Assembly (NCBI GenBank): GCA_044225555.1 | Contig: JBGAIM010000007.1 | Location: forward strand, 62,001-126,000 | Direction of reading: 5' to 3' | Length of the DNA: 64,000 bases | Source of the DNA: JADLHS01 sp044225555 | GTDB taxonomy: Bacteria; Verrucomicrobiota; Verrucomicrobiia; Limisphaerales; JADLHS01 | Shown here: in pieces, positions 24,706 to 33,120 of the stretch | How positions within the stretch are numbered: position 1 is the stretch's first letter | Layout of the letters: every line of letters starts with the position of its first letter | Made by a program: the position numbers and the translations under genes | Notes under the pieces: model-generated | The model's database searches: none | Seen by the model: only the letters and a program-made list of their open reading frames with translations | Told to the model about the DNA's origin: nothing

Positions 24706-25554
24706 ATGAAACTAGCAAACAAGACCCTCATTTGGTTGGTGGCTGGCGTTGTATCACTCGCGCTCGTAACCAGTGCCGAAGCTCAAACGTCCAAACAGCG
24801 CACCGGCAAGGTTGTGCGCATTAAAGGTGCGGCACGTTACTCGACCGGCAACAACATCTGGCAACCGCTCAAGGTTGGCACCATTCTGAAATCCGGCGCC
24901 ATTGTCCAGACCGCTCAGGATTCCTACGCGGACGTGGTCTTGAATGAGGAAAGCAGCGCCCCGGCGGCGGCTGCAGGGATGTCGAGCAAAGCCCCTTCCG
25001 CGTCGAGCACCGCCACTCCGCCGCCTGCTCCCACCGCCGCCGCCACTCGTTCGGTGGATCAGGATGTTGTGCGCGTGCTGGAAGACACCGTGCTCTCTTT
25101 CGATCGGTTGACGGCCGTGGACACTGGCGCCGACCGCGTCACGGAAACCGAACTTGACCTGCGCACAGGTGCCATTTTCGGCGCGGTGAAAAAGCAGGCC
25201 GCCGCCTCGCGGTTTGAAATCAAGATTCCCAACGGCGTCGCCGGTATTCGCGGCACCTACTTCTATGCGAGCGCCAAAGGATTTTTCTCCTGTCTGACCG
25301 GCTCGCTTGTGGCGGCTTACACGTCTCCGGATGGCAGCCCCGGCGCACAGGTTGTCGGAACCGGATTCCAGTTCAACTGCCTCACCCGTGAACTGTCCCC
25401 GATCGCGGCCTCGTTCCTGTCGCAGCTGAATTTCCTGGTCAACGACGTTTCCTCTCTGACCTCGCAACGGCCCGGTGGCCGCGGGGCACGGGCGCGTTTG
25501 CAGGACCGCGAAATTGATCAGACGGTTTATCCGGTCTCCCGGTCCAAGCCGTAA
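24706..25554 (+). CDS. FecR-domain exported protein
   Basis: A 282-residue protein with a signal peptide (cleavage after SAEA, residue about 26). The FecR domain runs from about 36 to 215. Its start (GKVVRIKGAARYSTG...WQPLKVGTILKSGAIVQT) and end (FEIKIPNGVAGIRGTYFYAS) are split by a low-complexity Ala/Pro/Ser/Thr insert at about 82-115. FecR domains sense or transmit envelope signals. In this genomic arrangement they often accompany CHASE2-adenylate cyclases, as here, where the cyclase starts 70 bp downstream. A strong terminator separates the two genes, so co-regulation is not certain. Confidence 0.88.
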   Translation: MKLANKTLIWLVAGVVSLALVTSAEAQTSKQRTGKVVRIKGAARYSTGNNIWQPLKVGTILKSGAIVQTAQDSYADVVLNEESSAPAAAAGMSSKAPSASSTATPPPAPTAAATRSVDQDVVRVLEDTVLSFDRLTAVDTGADRVTETELDLRTGAIFGAVKKQAAASRFEIKIPNGVAGIRGTYFYASAKGFFSCLTGSLVAAYTSPDGSPGAQVVGTGFQFNCLTRELSPIAASFLSQLNFLVNDVSSLTSQRPGGRGARARLQDREIDQTVYPVSRSKP

Positions 25555-25574
25555 AGCGGCAAACTTCCAATTTC

Positions 25575-25609
25575 AAACCAGAGCAGCCTTGAGTTGCTCT
25601 GGTTTTTTT
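25575..25609 (+). terminator. Rho-independent terminator after the fecR-family gene
   Basis: An 11-bp perfect stem (AAACCAGAGCA, 25575-25585, with TGCTCTGGTTT, 25595-25605) is followed by a run of T, seven bases counting those in the stem. It lies between the FecR gene and the cyclase gene, allowing only partial read-through. Confidence 0.85.
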
Positions 25610-25624
25610 GTTTAGTTCGCCCCG

Positions 25625-27964
25625 GTGAAATTCCGGCCACTCCATCAGGCGCCCGCACTCATCGCGGCCGGGGTGATTTTATTGGTGTGTTTGATCTGCG
25701 TCGCCAAGTTCGACTTCTTCGACCGTCTGGAGCGGATGACCTATGACTGGCGGGCGCGCCTGGCTCTCCGTCATCCGCCGATGGTCGCCACCAATCTGGG
25801 GTTCGTGGCCATCAGCGATGAGAGCATCGCCGCGCTCAACAACAACTCGCTGCACTTTCGCTACGGCCTCTACTGGCCTCGCCATGTTTATGGCCGGGTC
25901 CTGCGTGAACTTTCGACCCAAGGCGCCCAAGCCGTGGCCTTCGACGTACTCTTTGCCGGACGCCGGTTCGATCACGCACCAGTTCCCGTATCCGCAACGC
26001 AATGGCCAGACCTGCCGCAGTTCTGGGCCACGCTGCACCCCGGGCAGCCACCGGAAACTTACGAGAACAACGGCGAGACCCTGACCATCCTCGAATCTGA
26101 CGAATACTTCGCCTGGCAACTGGCCCGTTCGGGTTTGGGTGTGATTGCGGCGGAGCGTGGGTTGCTGCCTCACTCGCTCTTTGCCGACCGGGCCCTCGCG
26201 CTTGGCGACATCGCGGCGGAGGCCGACCCGGATGGCGTGTTGCGCCGCGCGCGGGCTTTTCAGGATTATCGCCGGTGGCATCCCGCCTTCAAGCAAGTCG
26301 AAGGAGACAAGGAGTATGGGGTGGACTTGAACCATGTCCTGATTGAGCCGGGAAAAATCGTCCTCCTGCGCAGCGGGCTGCCGGAAATCACAGTCCCGGT
26401 TGACGCGAGCAACCATTTCAACCTTTCGGATTTCAGCGGGACGCTTCCACCCGGATCGCCTCCCACGGCAAGAGCGTTTGAAGTCCAACGCATCTGGCAC
26501 ATGGGCATCGTGCTCGCCGCGCAGGCGCTGGGAATCAACCTCGCGGATGCCGAAGTGGATCTGCCCCGCGGACGCATTACCTTGCGCGGCACCAACGGCG
26601 TCGAGCGGATCCTGCCCGTGGACCGGGATGGCTTCTTTTACGTGAATTGGGAAATCACCACCACCAACGCCAGCCTCACGGCGGAATCGTTTGAAAGTTT
26701 GCTCAAGCAGGATCAGCTCCGTACCAGTGGCGGCACGAACGGCCTTGTCAATCGCTGGCGGAACAAACTCGTCGTCATTGGCTCGAAGGCCACCGGCAAC
26801 GACCTTACCGACCGCGGCGCGACACCATTGGAAAAAAACACGCTGCTGGTCAGCAAGCATTGGAACGTGGCCAACAGCATCATTACTGGACGCTTTATTC
26901 GGTCGGCCTCGGTGGCCCTCGAACTGGCTCTGATCGTGTTGCTGGGCGTCACCACGGCCTTGCTCACGTGGCAACTGCGGGTGCTGCCCGGGTTCTTTGG
27001 CGTCCTCGCGCTGGCGGCCATCTACACGCTGCTTTGCGTTCAGCTTTTTACTCAAAACCGCATCTGGCTGCCCATGGTTCTGCCCGTCGTCGGCGCCCTG
27101 TTTGTCCAATATGCCCTGCTGGTCACCTACCGCGCCGTCTTCGAGCAACGCGAACAACGGCGCGTGAAATCCGTTTTCTCCAAGATCGTGGCGCCGGACG
27201 TCGTGAATGAACTGCTCGAAGCCGAATCGCTCGCCCTCGGCGGTGCGCGTCGCGAGGTGACCGTGATGTTCGCCGACGTGCGCGGCTTCACCGAAATCAC
27301 CGACCTGCTTCAGGAGATCACCGCCGAGCAGATTCAACAACATCACCTCACTGGCCGCGCCGCCGAAGTCCGTTACGACGAGGTCGCCGAGCAGACGCTC
27401 CAGACCATCAGTCTCTATCTCGGTTTCATCGCCGACATTGTGAAGAAACATGGCGGAACCCTCGACAAATACATCGGTGACTGCGCCATGGCTTTTTGGG
27501 GCGCACCGCGGCCCAATCCACTACACGCGTTGGGCTGCGTTCGGGCGGCCATTGAAGCGCAGCGTGGCATCCATGAATTGAACCAGCGGCGCGAGCTCGA
27601 CAATGCCGCGATTGATGTCGAAAACAAAAAACTCATCGCGGCCGGCTTGCCACCCAAACCGTTGTTGCCCGTGTTGACGCTGGGGACCGGCATCAACTCG
27701 GGCGCCGTCATGGTGGGGTTGATGGGCTCGGACGCGCACGGTTTGAACTACACCGTACTCGGACGCGAGGTGAACCTCGCCAGCCGCCTGGAGAGCCTTT
27801 CGGGTCGTGGGCGCATCATCATTGGTGAAGCCACCTATGAACAAATCCGGCTCGCGGATCCCGCACTGGCGGCCACTTGCATCGAGCAGGAGGCCACCAC
27901 GCCCAAGGGATTCCTCAAGCCCGTTCGCAATTTTGAAGTTCCCTGGCGGGACGGAAGTGCGTGA
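25625..27964 (+). CDS. CHASE2-domain class III adenylate/guanylate cyclase
   Basis: A 779-residue membrane receptor cyclase. An N-terminal helix (about 10-27) leads into a CHASE2 sensor domain outside the cytoplasm (about 30-410, opening with DRLERMTYDWRARL). Three closely spaced helices (about 428-508) follow, then a class III cyclase domain with both metal-binding Asp (VMFADVRGFTE near 551 and KYIGDCAMAFWG near 619) and the VLGREVNLASRLES segment. The catalytic domain carries an unusual roughly 40-residue insert after the first Asp (QEITAEQIQQHHLTGRAAEV). The substrate, ATP or GTP, cannot be settled by eye. The start GTG 25625 lies 16 bp after the preceding terminator. With the FecR gene it forms an envelope-sensing second-messenger pair. 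Confidence 0.9.
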   Translation: MKFRPLHQAPALIAAGVILLVCLICVAKFDFFDRLERMTYDWRARLALRHPPMVATNLGFVAISDESIAALNNNSLHFRYGLYWPRHVYGRVLRELSTQGAQAVAFDVLFAGRRFDHAPVPVSATQWPDLPQFWATLHPGQPPETYENNGETLTILESDEYFAWQLARSGLGVIAAERGLLPHSLFADRALALGDIAAEADPDGVLRRARAFQDYRRWHPAFKQVEGDKEYGVDLNHVLIEPGKIVLLRSGLPEITVPVDASNHFNLSDFSGTLPPGSPPTARAFEVQRIWHMGIVLAAQALGINLADAEVDLPRGRITLRGTNGVERILPVDRDGFFYVNWEITTTNASLTAESFESLLKQDQLRTSGGTNGLVNRWRNKLVVIGSKATGNDLTDRGATPLEKNTLLVSKHWNVANSIITGRFIRSASVALELALIVLLGVTTALLTWQLRVLPGFFGVLALAAIYTLLCVQLFTQNRIWLPMVLPVVGALFVQYALLVTYRAVFEQREQRRVKSVFSKIVAPDVVNELLEAESLALGGARREVTVMFADVRGFTEITDLLQEITAEQIQQHHLTGRAAEVRYDEVAEQTLQTISLYLGFIADIVKKHGGTLDKYIGDCAMAFWGAPRPNPLHALGCVRAAIEAQRGIHELNQRRELDNAAIDVENKKLIAAGLPPKPLLPVLTLGTGINSGAVMVGLMGSDAHGLNYTVLGREVNLASRLESLSGRGRIIIGEATYEQIRLADPALAATCIEQEATTPKGFLKPVRNFEVPWRDGSA

Positions 27965-28001
27965 TCCGCAGCGGCTCATCGGGTTGGCGCACTTTTCTTC
28001 C

Positions 28002-28029
28002 TCGTCAACGATTTCTCGCCCGCTAGACT
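28002..28029 (+). promoter_or_regulatory. coaD promoter, probably leaderless
   Basis: TCGTCA (28002-28007), a 16-bp spacer and TAGACT (28024-28029); the coaD ATG follows after 6 nt. Confidence 0.5.
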
Positions 28030-28035
28030 TCCTTC

Positions 28036-28524
28036 ATGCGCACGGCGATTTATCCCGGCAGCTTCGATCCGTTCACCAATGGTCATCTGGACGTGGTGCA
28101 GCGGGCGTCGCGCTTGTTTGACCGGGTCATTGTCGCCGTCGCCATGAATGCCGGAAAAAGTCCGCTGTTCACCTTGGACGAACGCCGGGCCATGGTGGAA
28201 CAATCAATCGGGCAGATCCCCAACGTTGAGGCGGACACCTTTGACGGGTTGCTGGTGGACTATGTCCATCGTTGCTCGGCCCAGGCGGTATTGCGCGGGT
28301 TGCGGGCCATCTCGGACTTTGAGTTTGAGTTTCAAATGGCCCTGATGAACCGCAAGCTCAACGAGGAATTTGAAACCATCTTCATGATGCCCAAGGATAC
28401 TTACACCTTTCTCAGTTCCCGTATTGTGAAGGAAATTGCCCGGCTCGGCGGCAACGTCAGCCCCTTTGTCCCGCCCCACGTGCAGGCGGCCCTTGCGGCT
28501 CGATTGGCCACCGTTAAAACCTAG
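28036..28524 (+). CDS. coaD: Phosphopantetheine adenylyltransferase
   Basis: It catalyses the penultimate step of coenzyme A synthesis, joining 4'-phosphopantetheine and ATP to dephospho-CoA. The length of 162 residues is normal. The nucleotidyltransferase signature is intact: YPGSFDPFTNGHLDVV with the T/HxGH motif near the N-terminus, LRGLRAISDFEFEFQMALMN in the middle, and the SSRIVKEIA motif that binds ATP. It leads the coaD-yceD-rpmF-plsX-fabH group, which links coenzyme A supply to fatty acid and phospholipid synthesis. Confidence 0.97.
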   Translation: MRTAIYPGSFDPFTNGHLDVVQRASRLFDRVIVAVAMNAGKSPLFTLDERRAMVEQSIGQIPNVEADTFDGLLVDYVHRCSAQAVLRGLRAISDFEFEFQMALMNRKLNEEFETIFMMPKDTYTFLSSRIVKEIARLGGNVSPFVPPHVQAALAARLATVKT

Positions 28525-28532
28525 GAGTAATC

Positions 28533-29015
28533 ATGCCGCTGCTCATCAACCTCCGCCATCTGGAGAAACGCGACCTTGCCCTCAACGGCGAGTTGCCCGT
28601 CGCCGAGCTCGACATTGAGACGCGCGATGAGATGGTCCAGGTCGGCAAACCGCTCCGCCATCGGCTCGAGGTCCAGCGGCTTGATGACGCCCTGCTCGTG
28701 CGTGGCAAACTCGTTTTGCCGCTCGCCTGCCAATGCGTTCGCTGCCTCAAGCCGTTCGAATTCCGCCTGGAACTGGCGGACTGGACCTGTCACATTCCGC
28801 TCGTTGGCGAGGAAAAAGCCCCAATTGTCAGCGATTGCGTGGACTTGACGCCCTTTTTGCGGGAAGATATTCTCCTAGAGTTGCCGCAACATCCGTTGTG
28901 CAAGCCAGATTGCGGCGGCTTGAAGAAACCGAACGTCGGAAAATCGAAAAAGAACGGCCCGGGCGCGACCAATAACCCGCCAACCTGGGCTGCGTTGGAC
29001 AAACTGAAGTTTTAG
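28533..29015 (+). CDS. yceD: YceD family protein (DUF177)
   Basis: A 160-residue protein encoded immediately upstream of rpmF, the near-universal position of this family, which is implicated in 23S rRNA/ribosome maturation. Family cysteines are present as LACQCVRCLKPF (about 65-76) and CKPDCGGL near the C-terminus. The acidic DLTPFLREDILLELP segment precedes the second pair. An AGGAG ribosome-binding site precedes ATG 28533. The last about 30 residues are Lys/Asn-rich and variable. Confidence 0.9.
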   Translation: MPLLINLRHLEKRDLALNGELPVAELDIETRDEMVQVGKPLRHRLEVQRLDDALLVRGKLVLPLACQCVRCLKPFEFRLELADWTCHIPLVGEEKAPIVSDCVDLTPFLREDILLELPQHPLCKPDCGGLKKPNVGKSKKNGPGATNNPPTWAALDKLKF

Positions 29016-29029
29016 AAACGAGCAATAAT

Positions 29030-29218
29030 ATGGGTGTCCCCAAGCGTAAACCGTCCACCAGTCGTCAGCGCATGCGTCGCGCGTATAACAGCGTCCTGAA
29101 GCTGCCGCAACTGGGCAAGTGTCCGCAATGCGATGCCCCCTACAGACCGCACCGGGTTTGTCCCGCCTGCGGTTACTACAAGGGCCGTCAGGTCCTGACC
29201 GTTACCGCCGGCGCGTAA
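29030..29218 (+). CDS. rpmF: 50S ribosomal protein L32
   Basis: A 62-residue ribosomal protein starting MGVPKRKPSTSRQRMRRA, the typical bL32 N-terminus, followed by a zinc ribbon with CPQC and CPAC. It sits between yceD and plsX as in many bacteria. The zinc-binding (C+) form is present. No other copy is in the window. Confidence 0.97.
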   Translation: MGVPKRKPSTSRQRMRRAYNSVLKLPQLGKCPQCDAPYRPHRVCPACGYYKGRQVLTVTAGA

Positions 29219-29264
29219 GAACGGTGCGCCCGGGCGCATTGAAAGCTCGCCGCGCTCCCCAACT

Positions 29265-30299
29265 ATGCGAATTGCAGTGGATGTCATGGGTGGCGACCAC
29301 GGTTGCGAGGTCGTCATCAATGGGGTCAAACTCGCACTCGAGGCCGACACGCGCATCTCCTCCATTTTGCTCGTCGGCCAGGAGGACAAAATCCGTCCGG
29401 CTCTCCGCGAAGCCGGCCTTACCGATGCCCGCGCGCAAATCGTCCACGCCTCCGAGGTGTTGACGATGGAAGACAAACCACTCGAAGGCATCCGCAAAAA
29501 GAAAGATTCCTCGATGGTGCGCGCCATCGAACTCGTCCGCGACGAAAAGGCCGATGCCATCATCTCTGCCGGCAACACGGGCGCGCTCGTCGCCGGTTCG
29601 ATGAAGCTGGGGCGGCTCGACGGGGTGGAACGTCCGGCGATTGCGTGTCGTTTCCCCTCGCTCTCGCAGGACTTCGTCATGCTCGACTGCGGCGCCAATG
29701 CAGTCGCCGAACCTTCGCACCTCGCACAATTCGCCGTCATGGGCAGCGTCTATGCCCGCGAAATCCTCGGCACCGAAAAACCCCGCGTCGGCGTTCTCTC
29801 CAACGGCACCGAGGAAGGCAAAGGCACGGAACTGACGAAGGAAACCGCGCGGCTCTGCGCACAACTCGACCTGAATTTCATGGGTTATTGCGAAGGCTTC
29901 GATCTTTTCAACGACGGCGTGGACGTGGTCGTCTGCGACGGTTTCGTGGGCAACATTGTTTTGAAAACCTGCGAAAGTCTGAGCAAAACCATCGGGCGCT
30001 TGTTGAAGAATGAAGTGAAGGCCAACCCCGTCCGCGCCCTTGGCGGCGCGCTGGCCACAGGGGCCTTCGATGCGCTCAAGCGCCGCCTCGATCCGGAAGT
30101 GTATGGCGGGGCCGCGGTCCTGGGCGTGAACGGCATTGTGATCAAGGCCCACGGTTCCTCCCGGGAACTCGCGTTCGCCAGCGCCTTGCGCGTGACGGCC
30201 GATGAGATTGGTCACGGCATCAAACAAACCATCGCCGCCGATATCAGCCGCGCGAACGAACGTCTCGCCGCCCAGCCCGCCGCCCCGGTTTCTGCATGA
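29265..30299 (+). CDS. plsX: Phosphate acyltransferase PlsX
   Basis: PlsX converts acyl-ACP and phosphate to acyl-phosphate for the first step of phospholipid synthesis. The 344-residue protein has the family segments RIAVDVMGGDHG at the N-terminus, DAIISAGNTGALVAG (about 93-107), LDCGANAV, and the C-terminal VLGVNGIVIKAHGSS. Its stop overlaps the fabH start as ATGA, so the two are translationally coupled. The extra C-terminal 15 residues are Ala/Pro-rich. Confidence 0.97.
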   Translation: MRIAVDVMGGDHGCEVVINGVKLALEADTRISSILLVGQEDKIRPALREAGLTDARAQIVHASEVLTMEDKPLEGIRKKKDSSMVRAIELVRDEKADAIISAGNTGALVAGSMKLGRLDGVERPAIACRFPSLSQDFVMLDCGANAVAEPSHLAQFAVMGSVYAREILGTEKPRVGVLSNGTEEGKGTELTKETARLCAQLDLNFMGYCEGFDLFNDGVDVVVCDGFVGNIVLKTCESLSKTIGRLLKNEVKANPVRALGGALATGAFDALKRRLDPEVYGGAAVLGVNGIVIKAHGSSRELAFASALRVTADEIGHGIKQTIAADISRANERLAAQPAAPVSA

Positions 30300-31333
30300 G
30301 CCCCCAAGCCAAACCCAAGTTCAAAAACCCCCGCGCCCGCTACAACTACCAGGGCCGCTCCGTTTCCATCGCCGGCGTCGGCGCCTACGTCCCGGCCAAG
30401 GCGCTCACCAATTTCGAACTGGAGAAACTGGTTGCCACCACCGATGAGTGGATTACCAGCCGCACGGGCATCAAGGAGCGGCGCATCGCTGCCAAGGACG
30501 AGTTCACCTCCGATTTGGGCGCCAAGGCCGCCCAGCGTGCGCTGAAAAATGCCGGTGTCACCGCCGACCAGGTGGACCTGATCATCGTGGCCACGATCAC
30601 GCCGGACATGGTATTCCCCTCCACTGCGGCCTTGGTCCAGCAGAAGATCGGCGCGTTGCGTGCCGCCGCTTTTGATCTCGAAGCCGCCTGCTCCGGCTTC
30701 ATCTACGGCCTGGAGATTGGCCAGCAATTCATCATGTCCCGCACTTACGACACCGTGCTCGTGATCGGGGCGGAAAAACTTTCCTCCATCGTGGATTGGC
30801 AGGACCGCAACACCTGCGTCTTGTTCGGCGACGGCGCCGGGGCCGTGGTGTTGCAAAATCGCGCGAACTCCCACGGTTTGCTGACAGCGGTAATGGGCGC
30901 GGACGGCAGCAAGGCCGAGCTGTTGCACATGCCCGGCGGCGGCAGCCGTTGCCCCGCCACCGCGCAATCCGTCGCCTCGCGACTCCACTATCTGCGGATG
31001 GAAGGCAAGGAAACCTTCAAGCACGCCGTGCAGGCCATGGTCAATGCCGCCACCGAGGCGCTGCGCCGCTGCGACGTGGACATCACCAAGATCAAGTGCA
31101 TCATCCCGCACCAGGCCAACCGGCGCATCATTGATGCCGTGGGTGAACGGCTTGGCGCGCGGCCCGATCAACTCTTTGTGAACTTGGACCGTTATGGCAA
31201 CACCTCCGCTGCCTCGGTGGCCATCGCGTTGGATGAGGCTGTGAGTTCCGGCCGCATCCATCGCGGCGATTTGATTCTGCTCGTGGTGTTCGGCGCCGGC
31301 CTGACTTGGGGCGCGGCGGTGATCGAGTGGTAG
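30296..31333 (+). CDS. fabH: 3-oxoacyl-[ACP] synthase III (FabH)
   Basis: FabH starts type II fatty acid synthesis by condensing acetyl-CoA with malonyl-ACP. The 345-residue protein carries the full Cys-His-Asn triad: C132 in EAACSGF, H272 in IPHQANRR and N302 in YGNTSAAS. The N-terminal about 20 residues are a basic extension (SPQAKPKFKNPRARYNYQGR) not found in E. coli FabH. It is the last gene of the coaD-to-fabH group and is convergent with the first rhomboid gene only 5 bp away. Confidence 0.96.
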   Translation: MSPQAKPKFKNPRARYNYQGRSVSIAGVGAYVPAKALTNFELEKLVATTDEWITSRTGIKERRIAAKDEFTSDLGAKAAQRALKNAGVTADQVDLIIVATITPDMVFPSTAALVQQKIGALRAAAFDLEAACSGFIYGLEIGQQFIMSRTYDTVLVIGAEKLSSIVDWQDRNTCVLFGDGAGAVVLQNRANSHGLLTAVMGADGSKAELLHMPGGGSRCPATAQSVASRLHYLRMEGKETFKHAVQAMVNAATEALRRCDVDITKIKCIIPHQANRRIIDAVGERLGARPDQLFVNLDRYGNTSAASVAIALDEAVSSGRIHRGDLILLVVFGAGLTWGAAVIEW

Positions 31334-31338
31334 GCGCC

Positions 31339-32238
31339 TTAGCGCTTGGATATCTTTTTCTGCGCCGCCTCGAGGATTTTGCGCTCGCGTTCGGTCAGGC
31401 TTTGGAGGCCGTGGGCGGAAATTTTGTCGAGGATCGGATCCACTTCCTTGCTGATGAATTCTTCCGGGGCGGTTTCCGGTTCGTCTTGCCGGCCATTGGC
31501 CCGCCACGGACGACCCTGCACGGAAGCCGCGCGAACCAGTTCCTGTTTGCGTTGCCGCGTTTGCAGCGGCCCCATACGCCGTAACCGGCCGAATAGCACC
31601 TCCCACGGCAAAGTTACAAAGTCGTGATGCCATCCAAGCCTCACCCACGCGATACCAGCCAACATCCCTCCCAGATGAGCCGCATGCGAAATCCGCGGGC
31701 CGACGGGCACGAGGGTAAAGACCAGCGCCACGCCAAGAAAAACCAGCAGGGCGTACTTGGCCTTGATGAACAACGGCATGATCGACACTTCAGGCTCCAG
31801 ACGACAGAACACCGCCATCACTCCACAGACTCCCGCCGAAGCGCCGAAAAGGTAACCTCCATGCATCTCGGGAAAGAGGAAGGACAGCACAACTTGAAAC
31901 AAACCACCCACAATTCCCGTCAGGAAATACATCGCGAGATAGCGGCTCACCCCCAGCCGTTCCTCGACAATCCGCCCGAACGACCACAGCGCCAGAAGAT
32001 TGAAACCCAGGTGAAAAATCCCCCCATGCAAAAACTGGAAGGTCAACAGTTGCCAGACGAAGCCGCGCTTCATTCCTTCCGCGGAAAGGCTGAGGTACTT
32101 TTCCACATCGTCGGCGGGGATCAGGTGCTGGATGAAAAAGCAGGCCCCGATCACGACCAGTAGCACCGTGGTGGCTGACCAATGGAAGTTAAGCGACCTT
32201 CGGTTCCCACTTCGCATATAGTCACGATCATCAAGCAT
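31339..32238 (-). CDS. Rhomboid family intramembrane serine protease (copy 1)
   Basis: A 299-residue polytopic protease with the catalytic Ser in GASAGVCGVMAVF and the catalytic His in SHAAHLGGMLAG. The first-loop WR-like region is replaced by KRGFVWQLLTFQFLHGGIFHL with conserved His and Asn (FNLLALWSFG). About six helices are visible. The C-terminal 70 residues are cytoplasmic and charged, ending in a predicted helix (LTERERKILEAAQKKISKR). It cleaves membrane proteins within the bilayer; the substrate is unknown. It is the tandem paralogue of the next upstream gene, and both have the same promoter sequence. Confidence 0.93.
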   Translation of the reverse strand: MLDDRDYMRSGNRRSLNFHWSATTVLLVVIGACFFIQHLIPADDVEKYLSLSAEGMKRGFVWQLLTFQFLHGGIFHLGFNLLALWSFGRIVEERLGVSRYLAMYFLTGIVGGLFQVVLSFLFPEMHGGYLFGASAGVCGVMAVFCRLEPEVSIMPLFIKAKYALLVFLGVALVFTLVPVGPRISHAAHLGGMLAGIAWVRLGWHHDFVTLPWEVLFGRLRRMGPLQTRQRKQELVRAASVQGRPWRANGRQDEPETAPEEFISKEVDPILDKISAHGLQSLTERERKILEAAQKKISKR

Positions 32239-32247
32239 CTTGCGCGT

Positions 32248-32276
32248 AAACTAGTGGCGGGGCGCGTGATTTTCAA
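32248..32276 (-). promoter_or_regulatory. Promoter of rhomboid copy 1
   Basis: On the minus strand TTGAAA (32276-32271), a 17-bp spacer and TAGTTT (32253-32248); the ATG follows after 9 nt. The same sequence, from GTCCGTTGAAAATC to CCCGCCACTAG, precedes the second rhomboid gene. Confidence 0.6.
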
Positions 32277-32344
32277 CGGACTTTTTCGTCGGACGATTTG
32301 CACCGGACGTGCTTTCCTGGGCGGCGATCCTATCGCCGCCGGGC

Positions 32345-33028
32345 TCAGGATTCGCTCTGGGCAGGCAGGATGAAGCGCACATAGATGAACCCCGCCAGGA
32401 TGCCGCCCAGATGCGCACCGTGCGCCACGTGGCTGCGGGTCATCAACATCCCCACCACGGAAACCCCGGCGCTGACTCCCAACAGCACCCGCGCGCTGAC
32501 GGTGATCGGAAAGACGAACAACAGAAGAACCTTCAGGTCATGTTGGGGATACAGCGTCGCAAATACCGCCATCAAACCAAACAGACCCGCGGAAGCCCCA
32601 ACCACTGGATTGTAGATCGTACCTCCAAACGCATGGATCACTCCAAAATGATTCGGCAGGAGCAAACTGCCCAGCACATGCAGGCCGCCGCCCGCAACCC
32701 CGCTCAGGAGGTAAACATTCAGCAAGCGCCTCCGGCCCAGCGCCTGTTCGACTGCATGGCCGAAAACATAGATCCCCCAGGAGTTGAGCACCAGATGCAG
32801 GATGCCCCCGTGCAAAAACTGGAAGGTCAACAACTGCCATGCATATCCCTCGCGCAATCCCGTGAGACTCAGTCCGAAGTAATGGTCCAGCGGAAACCGT
32901 GGATAGAATTTTTGCAGGAGAGCCTGCAAGATAAATACGAACACATTGGCGAACAACAGGGCGTTCGTCACCGGCCACCGGCCGAGCAGCGGGTGCCGGG
33001 TTTCGCGCGTCTGGTCATGACTCTCCAT
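32345..33028 (-). CDS. Rhomboid family intramembrane serine protease (copy 2)
   Basis: About 227 residues from ATG 33028 (an in-frame TTG at 33040 is also possible). The catalytic Ser lies in GASAGLFGLMAVFA and the His in AHGAHLGGILAG. Six helices fill most of the protein, and there is no extra cytoplasmic tail, unlike copy 1. Shared segments such as YAWQLLTFQFLHGGILHL show the two genes are a tandem duplication. The about 107-bp gap to copy 1 contains the copy 1 promoter. Confidence 0.93.
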   Translation of the reverse strand: MESHDQTRETRHPLLGRWPVTNALLFANVFVFILQALLQKFYPRFPLDHYFGLSLTGLREGYAWQLLTFQFLHGGILHLVLNSWGIYVFGHAVEQALGRRRLLNVYLLSGVAGGGLHVLGSLLLPNHFGVIHAFGGTIYNPVVGASAGLFGLMAVFATLYPQHDLKVLLLFVFPITVSARVLLGVSAGVSVVGMLMTRSHVAHGAHLGGILAGFIYVRFILPAQSES

Positions 33029-33040
33029 CACAGCGCGCAA

Positions 33041-33069
33041 AAGCTAGTGGCGGGAAGCACGATTTTCAA
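33041..33069 (-). promoter_or_regulatory. Promoter of rhomboid copy 2
   Basis: TTGAAA (33069-33064), a 17-bp spacer and TAGCTT (33046-33041) on the minus strand, with ATG 12 nt later (a GTG precedes it by one codon). Nearly identical to the copy 1 promoter. Confidence 0.6.
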
Positions 33070-33120
33070 CGGACATTTCCACCCGCTGCGAGCCGGGGCC
33101 TGGGGCTGCGGCAAACCACT

